From positions 26,336,822 through 26,396,821 of the forward strand of contig CAIIXF020000008.1 of NCBI GenBank assembly GCA_903813345.2: 60,000 nt of DNA, given 5' to 3'. The DNA is from Owenia fusiformis (lineage: Eukaryota; Annelida; Polychaeta; Sabellida; Oweniidae). Of this stretch, positions 14,301 to 26,300 are shown in pieces. The notes under the pieces were generated by a model. It was not told the DNA's origin. It did no database searches and worked only from the letters and a program-made list of their open reading frames with translations. Numbering within the stretch: the stretch's first letter is position 1; each line of letters opens with the position of its first letter. The position numbers were made by a program, and so were the translations under genes.

Positions 14301-17300
14301 AATACTTCAGTGAGATGAAGGCTCGGAATTGTCACATGCAATAACTTATTGTCGTATTCGTTATTTTATCTTCTCGATAGTAGCATTTAGTCGCACATTT
14401 GATGCCAGGTCACCTTGTCGCGTACCTCTTGGGGAACCCCACATTTATGTGTGTACTCATGGAAGTAAATTCCCCGGTGTAGCCGAGAGCCACAAACTTT
14501 TCAACAGGCTCGAAATGACCAATTTCTCTCATATATACTCTAAATATTTTATTATTTAGCACCTACAAAGTATTGCTAATAACCATATGTAATTTCAATA
14601 AGGAAACTTATCTGGCTACATATAAATTCAATATCAACACTAGCTGTCTCAACACGTCCTGGCTTACCTTGTGGTGACAAACCCTGGATTTTCGCTATTT
14701 ATAGTTTATCAACACCTGGACGCATGCGCATATAATAGTTTATCGGGCACTTTAACTGTGAAAATAAAATACTCATTCGAAATACTTAAAGTTCCCATCT
14801 AAAGTTTGAAAATATTTTTTTATCATTCATTTACTATTTGTCATGACTTAAAAAGTTATTTTAGAGATTTTTGGAAAAAGAAATTTTTTGAAATTTTTTA
14901 ATCATCAAATATTTCTTAATGCATTTCAAAAAAGATTATCTTTTTAACACCAATGCAAAGATTGAATAAAGGACACTCTATTTCAATAATAAAATGCCAT
15001 ATTTAATGGGCCACTTCCATGTTTTAGCAAAAATATTTTGCAACATTAGTGATGTCACTAAGGTAACAAAAACTTTTTGAAAAAAATTTAACTTTTTTTT
15101 AGATGTCAATCTTTTCTAAATATGCTAGACTTCAATAATAAACCAATGCTAATTGTCTAACCAGGTTAAAAGGAAGAATATATTATGTTTTAGATATCAT
15201 TGTACCATTTGTTTCTATGAGAACTAAAATTTTGAAATGCATTTTTCTCGGAACCATTTTCATGCACTGATGAGTTAATGTCTCGCTTTATGAACCAATT
15301 TTCTTAATTTTTTCGGCAAAAAACTTGGGAGGATGAATGCTATGCATGTATTGTGGCTAATTAAAATATATGTGTGACAGAATTTTTCACTGCAAGTAAT
15401 GTGTGTACCTTTTTAGCTTACACTTGTATCTAGTACCAGAGACATACTCACCTAATTGCCTCCCTTAATCCATTTATTTGCTAAACATATATAATTAATG
15501 ACAATAACACGATCCACTAAAGTTTGATATTCTTGAAAATAGAGTAAACACTAAATACACTGAAACAGCAACAATTTAATCTTAAAATGATCTCCGAGAT
15601 GAACGTGCATCTGCAAAAACAAAACTGATTTTTTTCGCAATGGATTTATTTTTCCTTAAAAAGTGATGGATAATAAATACCCATTCGATGAAATGCTTGT
15701 ACATATGCTTTTAACAATAACTCATTTCAAAATGCTTCTATTATTTAATATTTGCTTTTGAGGACTAATCAGCCCCGGAGACTTAGCAAGAATTTTTTTG
15801 TTTGAAATAAAACAAAACGGAGGGGCACAGATTTGAAAAAAAGTGTTTTCATCAGTATTAGACAGTTGGTTTATTTCACTATGGAGCAGCTTTTAAGTTG
15901 GAAAATAAGTTGTGAGTCAGTTCAATATCTTCATTTTAAACCTACGGTAATACTATTGAAGTTACTCGATCCAAACTTGTAGAGAATACTCATAAAACTA
16001 ACGCGATTGGGATATTCAGTTCAATGGCAAATGAGGCCTGTCTATAAAATTTGTTTTCGAATGTGCCAATATGAAAGGTCATCTTTGGGAAATCTCCCCC
16101 CCCCCCCTGTGTAGGTGTAGATTTCAAACCAGGAAGTATTTTTGTGTCTATCAAAATCCATTTGCACCTTAGGCATCCCTGCCCTACATCTTATAATATC
16201 CAAATATGATACTAAATAATGAAATATGATATTATAATCTTTGATTTGCAAGGTTTTATGATATTTGATAAGTGTAAAATATGTTTTTGGAGCATTTTTT
16301 ATAGCCATTTTGTAGGGAAAAAATGACGAAAAAATGTACAATCTTTTAATTTAATAAAAGTATGACCTGAATCGATTGCAAACTTCATATTTGCACATTT
16401 GATGAAATGAACCATTTGTGTCATATTGTTTAATTATAAAGTTTGCAATCGATTCAGGTCATAGTGTATTTTTGGTATTTCTGTGATAATGAATGGAAAC
16501 CAATGACCTCTGTTGGGATCTGCTGATATCCTCATGTTAAATCAATGGTGCACAGCCCCATGTAAGTCAATATAACCTTATTGAACGAAATGATCCCTAT
16601 CTCAGCTTATGTGTGCCCGAGCACTTTAATATTTTCCAAAGTATTATATGACATTCTATTCTTCATGTTACACCTAAGAATGATTCATTTTGACCATAAT
16701 TTTGACCATTTTGCCAATAATCGCACCTCTTCCTTCACTATTTTTTCCTACTAGTCATATAAATTGAATATATGTTTCTGGTTATTGCAATGAATTTTCC
16801 ACAAATATTTTTTTGGGAGAAATCCCGACCGGGGGTTCGTCCGAACCCATCGAACCCCCGGTCCCTACGGCTATGAGAATACAAGATTTTGTATTATTAT
16901 TTTAACCAAGAACAAATCTTCCATGACCCACAACTTGAGTTGATTTGCGTCAAATCATCATTATTAGTATGTAAATAGTAAAACCTGTCTAAATGGAACA
17001 CTTTTGGTACTCATAAAAAGTCTTCCACTTGGGACATGTTCCACTTCTTGAGGGATTCCACTTTAGAGCTTTCACTGTACATGAATGGAACATGCAACAA
17101 ACTAATTAAAACGAAATTAAAAAATAAACTAATTAAAAATATAAAATGATAACAATGATAACATATAAAAAATTACATTGATAAAGACCATCTTGTCTCT
17201 TTCTCGGGTTTAATGATTTCAATATGAGATTAAGATAGCAAGACCATGTCTATTTTTAGAGACTTCACCATAGCAACACTTTAGCTGGGTTTCTAGTTGA

Positions 17301-20300
17301 GCTGAAAACTATCATTGTGAGTATTTCCGTACACTCTCCCATATTGTACTATCATTTTAAATGGCTTATTTTTTGACTGTTCTCATGTGATTTGTCACTT
17401 AATTATGCAAAGAAAAATAATCTAAGATTAAGTATAAATTCACCTGTTGTTCATTTGTATTGACGCTATTGCAATTTTGAAACTTAATAATCTGAAGTGA
17501 CATCTATTTTGGAAACCGATGATTTTAATGAATTGATTTAGGAAAGACAGTTGGAGTTGATGCACTTCAAGAGAGCAGTGAAGCAGTCACCATCCTATTA
17601 TGACAGAATTGTCACAGATATTGAAGAATTGGGGTGGGACAAGTAAGGATTATCAAATTAACAAGTGTTCCAGTTTTTTGGACCAACCTGTAGTGATAAT
17701 TGCAGTTGAAATGTCTCTTTTTGAAATGATAAATTATAAATATGTCCAAATAATATATAAGCATTGTCAAAATCTTAAGAGTGTGGTCCATAAGTCATAT
17801 AATATGCTGTGGTATGTCAGTATCATGCACATAAAAGAACACATAATGGCTCCTTGGTTTATATACCTCTTTCTTTGAGTGTAAAATATACCAATGAGGT
17901 ATAACTCACCAAAATACAGTATGGCAGTAACTGAAAAATACATAATATAGGGGAATATAAAGTAAGACATATCACATGTAAAAACACTAAGATTTATAAT
18001 ATGACGAGATAACATTAAAGATGGTTTACATTGTAGATTGACAAGTGTGGATACAGAATTTCGAGTTCTGCAATTAACTGCAAAAGATAATGCCATGAGG
18101 GAACACACTTTTAAAATAGAATTAACAAATCAGGTAATCAAAGACATACCTTTTTTCCATTTAGTTCTAGGAAATAGAGAACAGAGGCCTCATTATCCGG
18201 TCAACGCACCGCAAATCGCAATCGCAACGTAAATATTTAGCGAATCGTACGCAAAACGATATTATGAGGTCATCTCAAAGGCACTCTAGCGCAAATTCAT
18301 TGCCGTTTTGCGTCTTTAGCGCAAATCGCAGTTTTCTTATTACACGGTAGACGCATCGCTATTTAAATTTCGCATCGCAAATACACTGCTAATCGCACGC
18401 AAATTGGTATTATGCAGTCATCGCACAGTTGCGTCCACGTAAATCAGTTGATTTTTATGTCGCAAACTCCACTTTATTTGCGGCATCCCTGACCCTGCCG
18501 CAATATAAATCGCAAACATATCATCAAGAATCTTGATAGTTTTCCTATTTAAATTAACATTATCGTTGTAGAAATCTAGGAAGTGCCCTTTGAGACATCC
18601 AACTAAAAATAGGTTGAAAAACATTAGAGACACAAATAACCAAAACTTATCAAAATCAAGTCTGAAAGTGCACGATTATGCTACCTTGGTTTTGTGAAAT
18701 CTATAATAAATATCGCAATTCCATTTCGCAAATATCGTCTGCTAGAATTAAAATATTAGGGTTCGATCAAGCTGGAAAATGTGGCGCATATTATTCCAAG
18801 ATGTTCACAATAGAAGAGGTTTACGCTTATTCAGAGACAGGAGTCAGCCGTTAGAGATGACTGACGATGAGATATTAAACAGATATCGCATGCCGAGGCC
18901 ACTCATTCTTGAGTTGATTAATATATTAGATGGGGATCTAGCGTCAAGAACAAGGAATCCTCAGGCAATTCCATGTCAGCTAAAAGTATTCATTTCATTA
19001 CGATTTTATGCTACAGGTTGTATGTAAATAATAAATGGAGATATATTCGGGGTATCCCAACCTACTGTTGCGAACATTGTTGCTGAGGTATCGGCGGTTT
19101 TCTCTGGGTAGGCTATATCAGTCGGACTAATTACAAAGACACCGTGTCTTGTTTTCAAGATGGGCTACCTTCCAGTGACAGATCTAGATTTTCGCAAGAT
19201 ATATATAGGTGGGAGGGATTCAATATGGGTTTTATTATGATGGACAATATGATATTTACCGAGAGCCCGGAGGGTCAGAGGGAAATACCAAATTGTCCCT
19301 CACAATATGTGAAATATCAAATTGTCATGAGGAATAAACCCATATTTAATCCCGACCAGTAAATTAGCTTTTTATTCCATGATATTCATAACTGTCTTCA
19401 TAAAATCATTAGTTCGATTTTTCTATGAAAAAATGGTATATTTAATCAAGAAAATATGAGTTAGCTTTATGATATTTTTAAATATAAAAAAATTATTGTA
19501 CATGTGTAACATAAACACATCAACATCAAAACATTCAGCAATACGTACGCATTTTTGTCTGTGTCAGAGCGATGATGATAAAACTGGAATTCGTTTTTCA
19601 CATAAGAACATCATTTTAGCATGCTATATCGACCCAACTGATTGAAAGAGGAAGCTTTGTTTGGCAAAAATTTTCAATACGATTTTTTCTCAATATCAAA
19701 AATATTCCCGGTTATTCATCGGGAATTAGTAGTATCATGGGATAAATAGAGATTATCCTATATGAGGTTCAGGATATTGAACTATAGGATGATCTGTTTA
19801 TCCCATACCAATCTTGGTCATTTTGTTCACGCTGTTCAATTGGCCGGAGTTCAGAAAATGTCCAACAAACCGTAAGAATTCATTTAGAATAGCCTGATTT
19901 TCAGATATTCATCCACATTTATTTAATCCCAATATCATGAACCGACTATTTATTTCTGAAATCCTTGTTTAACAGGGATACATACGCTCATTTCCTTCCT
20001 TCAAACAGATCGCGATTGTCTGCCTTTTCTCCATTAACGTTTACAGTAATTATGCGCATGTTACAAAAATGAACCAATATGCGAACGGCGATTATGACGT
20101 CAGCGGGCAGATATACTATATCTGCCCGCTCAGAGCGGGACGTATAGCTATATCTGACCGCTGATGAAAATATATATAGGTTATTTAATGGGAGGTTTTT
20201 GATACAGGGTATATCTGAGGGAAATACAATATATCAACCCGAGGGACCGTAGGGACCGAGGGTTGATATATTGTATTTACCGAGGGATATACCCTGTATC

Positions 20301-23300
20301 AAAAATCGAGCATTTAATAACTGATTTATTCTATGATTGTGAGGAATAATAGCAAAGTCCCCTGGCTCAGTATCTACTCCCTGAATTTATGACGTCGTAG
20401 ATCTGCTGAGCGGGAGATATTATAGGAATATCCTATGGCTTTGAAAAAATATCACTTATATCCATGAGTGGATATTGATATCTTCGCGAGTGAGCGCAGC
20501 GAATGAGTGAAGTTACTGATATCCACGAGTGGATATAAGTGATATTTTTGAAAAACCATAGGATTGTCCGTTTATCCCATGAGGAATTATCATCCAGCAA
20601 ACATAGAATAGTCAGATGAATTCCAACAAGATTTATTTCAACATTAATATTCACAACAATAAAATACTCACACAAAATATTATGACGTAACAATATGTAA
20701 ATGTCGTAACAGGGTGGTTTGTTTTTAATGCGAACGCCGTAAAAACTAGATCCCAAAAAATATAAAGATTCGTTCTGCTAAATTATTTTTAAAAAATTGT
20801 AAAAATCAAAACCATCGAATATCACTTTTGAAACCATCGAATATCACTTTTAAACCATCGAATATCACCTTTCAAAAAGTGATATTCGATGGTTTCAAAG
20901 GTGATATTCGATGGTTTGGGAATTGTTTGCTAAAATATGATATCTTCATCCACGTATCAATTATATCTTCACGTGATATTCGATCTATATCCTTGTAACC
21001 ATGGGATAAATACGTATATCTCCCGCTCACGTCACATATCAGTTATATTCCCGCATGTTATATACCTATAACACTACTAAGTATGGAATAAAAGTTTTTA
21101 CAAACCAGCTTTATGTACCTATAACACGTCCAAGTATGGGATAAATATTTTTACATCCTTGAGATTTAAATGGATAAAACTAATTATACCATACTTGGGC
21201 GTGTTTCAGCGTGTTTCTGACGGGCTAATATATTAAGTCAAGTATACACCAATGGGGAAAAAATCCCACTTGCCCCATTGAGTTCCAACTTTCCCATCGA
21301 ATAACGACGGTGTTCCATGGGAACTTGATGACTTTGCCCCATTGAGTCCCCATCATGCCGAATCAAGCCCTACGGAGTCCCATCAAATCCCACCTTGGCC
21401 CATTGGAATACGTCGAATTTTGCCCCATCGAATCCCACCTGGTCCCACGCGGTACCTCATGTGACCTCATGGGACTCAATGAGGCAAGATGGGGCAAAAT
21501 CAGAGTCCAATGAAGCCCCACGGACCTCATGGAGCAAAATCCCAATATGTCTATTTTGAGCTCTAAGTTTAAATTTCCCGCGTTTCCAATTTATTTGCGA
21601 TTAGCATACTGTTGCGTCTGCGTTGCGTCTGCGTTTGCGTGAAGCGCGTAATACGACGCAAACCATGATTTGCGCTTGCGAATAATGTTGATTCGCAAGC
21701 GCAACGCAAATCGCAACGCTAATTTAGCGCTGACCGGATAATGAGGGCTCAGCTCTGTCCATTCATCTAGCTGCCTAGAGTTCTTTGCAATTCATTGCAT
21801 ATACAATGGGAATATAAAGTATGTTCTGCTCCAAAGTAGACTGGTTTTAAGATGGCAACCACTTTTGAACATTTTTAATTTCATAATTATAAGTTGACTA
21901 TTTTAGGTTAGCAACATTAACTAGTCAGTTTTAGCTTTAGCATTTGAATGGTAAAATATGCCTATCCTTAAGTTTCTGTAAATCATTTTTTTATGCAAAT
22001 ACCTGTTATGATATTTTTCTAGCCTTTTAAAAAAGTTGCAAAATTTTTTGGCACACCCTGTATGTTATATCTAACTAAATTTCAAAAATGGTTGGCCCTT
22101 TGATTGAAAGTATACATTGTACCTCTTCTTGTGGGCCAAGTCATATATATCGGGTGTCCCAAAAAAATGAGACGCTTTTTGCCAAGTATTTTTTTGGCAA
22201 CTGATCAACCAAATTCACTGAAAATTTGTACAATGTAGCCTAAGAGTATCATGAGCAAGTTGTAAAAATATTAAAAAGATCAGGTAAATATTCCGTGAGA
22301 ACAAATGCTATGAAATTCTCATTGCATTGCTCCAGTATGGGATATTTTGACATGCTATCTTGAATTTCTTAGTATATACTATAGTACTCACATACCATTT
22401 ACTTGATCTTTTCCATATTTCTGTACCTTGTTAACGATACCCCTAGGCTACATTGTACAAACTTTCCAAAAGTTTGGTTCATCAGTTTCTGAGAAAACAC
22501 TTGTCAAAAAGTGTCATTTTTTGGGACACCTGATATAATTTAATTATTATTTCAGTACCCTGTTGAAGCCCCAAGATGTACATTTGATCTTCCAATATCC
22601 TTTACTCCCCATTGGAACCAAAATGCCTGCCTTAAGGACATCTATAACCAGTTTATACTGCAGCTGGAACATTTTAGTGAATTCTGGGATGATCTAGATG
22701 AAGTGGATAAAAACACATGGATACTAGAACCAGAACGACCAACTCGCAGTGCAGTTTATAGGAGAATTGCATGTGGTATGACTTTTCAGCAAAGTACATT
22801 ACATATTATTTATTATCCAACACTTAGTGTACTAAATGTATAATAACATTATAAAATATATTTGATATTTATTGGGCGGATGATATCGTGACGATATACT
22901 CCGGAAAACCCAAAATACGGAGGATATAGTGACGATATACATGTACTCCGCTTGTTGATTCTTCCCGCCAAATTGACACTATTTGGCATGAAATTCATTT
23001 TGCAATGAAATTATACATTTAGTACACTTCTTGTAAGTGTAGGATAATAAGAACATCCTATGATTGTTTTCAGAATATCATTTTAATCTACTCGGTGATA
23101 TTGATATATGCACTTGTTCGCTTTGCTCTCTCGTGCAGATATCAATATCACCTCGTAGATAAAAATGATATTCCTCAAAATCATAGGATATCCTATAAAT
23201 ATCTCAATTGATATATTTTGAATAGTATGGTATATTTGATTATGTTATTATGTCACCACCAAAAAGTGGTGACATATTGTTATTGTTATTTTTTGACGGC

Positions 23301-26300
23301 GGTAAGGTTGGTAGTTGGCGATCAGCGTCTGTAACAAATTCTCACAACTTCCAATAACTTAACAAATACTGTTTAGACTGATTCCAATTTTTTAAAAATC
23401 ATGTACAAGTTTTCAGAAGTTCAAATCTGACTTTATATTCAAGATTTGACCTTCAATGACCTTTTCAATATAAAAAAGGTCAAAAAGGTATTTTTTCAAC
23501 TTGCTTCAAATTGGACAATTTTTTATTCAAAATCATGTACAGAGAAGTCCAAATTTTAATTTAATGACCTTCTCAAGGTAAAAAAAGTCAAAAAGGTTTT
23601 TTTGAACTTGCTTCGAATTGATCAATTTTTTTTCAAGATCTCAAAAGTTCAAATCGATGGCGGTTGGTGGTTGGCGGTTGGCTATCGGCGTCTGCAAATT
23701 GTCCAATTTTTTTTTCAAAATCATCTACAAGTTATCAGAAGTTCAAATTTTACTTTAGATTTGAGATTTGACCTTCAATAACCTTCTCAAGATCAAAAAA
23801 GATCAGAAAGGTATTTTTTCAACTTGCTTCAAATTGACCAATTTTTCTTCAAAAGTCATCTTCAAGTTCTCTAAAGTTCAAATCTGACTATAGGTTGATT
23901 GACCAAGTTTCAAATTGACCAATTTTTTCAGAATCATGTACAAGTTATCAGAGGTTCATATCTGACTTTAGATTTGAGATTTGACTTTCAATGACCTTCT
24001 CAAAATGTCAATTTTTTTCAAAATCATCTACAAGTTCTCAAAAATTCTAATCTGACTTAAGATTGAACTCATAATATTATAAGCAACTAGGTGGTGACAT
24101 TTTGTCATGTTAATGCCTTGTTTAAAAGTCCTTAACCAGTTGGCCTTTTTCTTGTATTCCATCTTTTCCTGTGTTGTCTGATACAAATTGTTTCTTAATT
24201 CATTTCAGGTAACAATGCCTCTCTGAGCCTTACAGTAGACCCACTACATCCTAGACTTCTTCCAGAGTGTCGTTTCTTAGGACCAGATCATGGTATGTTC
24301 AATACAACAAAACACAATGAGATTTCCAACACAACAGAGTTTCAGTATTCGAGTTTTATCTTTTCATGAATTTTGACATTACAACCATTAATTGTCATCT
24401 TAAACAACATTGAAAATTAGACAAAATGAATATTGTCGAACTCCTATGCAGTGTCTCGGTATAGACACTGCGGCGGGCAGATTATGGAATCCCCAAAATT
24501 TGGGGAAGATAGTCCCCCTTTTTGTCACAGATGTACTTGATTTTCACACAACTTATAAAATATATGTTCTTTTATGTTCACCAATCATTATTTTGTCAAA
24601 ATATTTCAAAATTATTGAAATATGAGAAGAAATCACCGCGGAAGGAATTCTGAGTAAAAGTTTTGTTGATAATAGTTTACCGCACGTGTTGTTTATTAGT
24701 TAATATGCGCAATTCAACCAATGAAATTGTCTAAAGGATGAGTCTGGGAATGAGTCTGGGTATCGACTTAGAAAATATTGAAAATTGTAATGTCTGAAAA
24801 ACCAACTCAATCACACATATTATTAAACTTCAATATCTTATCCTTCTTCTGAGATTACAAAAATGTCAATTTGTATCACAATTGATGACGAATATTGGCA
24901 TCAAAGACAGTGCATATCACTTTGTCAGAATTGAAAAAAAATCAATGACAAATATTAAATGAATTATTTATGCAAAAAGTTTGAAACATATCTTCCAAAA
25001 CATTGATTACTTTCTTTGAATAGACATTGAATGGTATTTCTGGATAAGTGAATTGGTGTTTATCTGGGTAATCAAGGGATTATAGTCACTCAAAGTTACT
25101 GAGCATCCAGTTTTGAGACTTCAATTGTGTTGGTGATGTTACCCATATTTCAGTCAAATTCATGCTGAGCACAACATTTTGGTTTTAATTTTATAATCTC
25201 TATACATGGCCCTGGTGACGAAGAGTCAGAATCAGTCAAAAAATCTAAACCGGAAAACTGTGCTCATTGTGAAAACTAAAAGTGAAGCAACTTTTTTCCT
25301 GATATTTCTTACATAAAATGGCAGCCATCTTGTTTTTCCCCCTTCAAATTAAACTGGCGGGAAATTCAAAAATTTGAAAAAAATTTTAATCTAAAATATA
25401 TTTCAAAAATATGATTTTCTTTTTAATTCTTCATCGGTCTTAAGTTATTTCTTCTTTGTATGTCATACATGTTGCCATTGGTGTTTTTTTCTATGATAAT
25501 GACTATTTTTTTGTTTGTTAAGATACTTATTCTGACTCTCAGCAGGGGGTTAATTATGCATCAAAATTCGTGAAAAAGTAAATATACTTATTAAATATAA
25601 CCAGGACAGTAATAAAAACCATATTTCACAAACATTTGACTGAGGGACCAAAAGGGCATATACCCAGACACATCCTTTAACAATCACGCGACCTGAGCAT
25701 GGGACTAGAACCAATCACGTCAGTTGTTTATTACGAAGTTACCATGCTTACGATGAGATACCTGCCCGCCGCAGTGATATATCACTGCACGGGAGTTCGG
25801 GTCTGTTAGAAATTATTTTCCTATTTTGCTTATTTGTCTACATGCTCAATGACTGGAAAGTAGTTTTGCAAACAATGACCATTCAATTTTAATTGATGTA
25901 TTTGTTACATTGTAACAATAGAAATTGGAAGGTATAATAATATACCAAGACATATATTCACGAAAATTAGGTGATGAATATTTGCTTAATACTAGAATGA
26001 TCATAGGGAGAAATATTTAAAACCATACTTCCAAAACAGGCCAAATATGTATAAATTAACTGAACTATTTACAAACAAAAGGTATACAATTCAACTCAGT
26101 AAATTTTTACAAAGTATTTTGAAAGGATTAAATTAAGTAACTGTCATTAGATATTGTATCAATTTTGTATGACATGTATATTGTATATGTATTTATAGTC
26201 ACAGGTGTGGGTAGAAATAAAATCTAAACTGAAACTGAAACACAAAACAGCTTTAGGAATGAAAATTGTATAAATTCATAATCCTGCAATTCCAGAAGTC

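Larger units (their letters stand above)
18189..21745 (+). mobile_element. Decayed PIF/Harbinger DNA transposon (3.56 kb)
   Basis: Terminal inverted repeats CTCATTATCCGGTCA(A/G)CGC are flanked by GGC on both sides (18186-18188 and 21746-21748), a possible 3-bp target duplication. Both ends carry many copies of GCAAATCGCA-like motifs (18205-18480; inverted at 21590-21740), which look like subterminal transposase-binding sites. The interior has a broken transposase near the left end and several palindromic insertions. It lies in FANCL intron 5. Confidence 0.8.
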
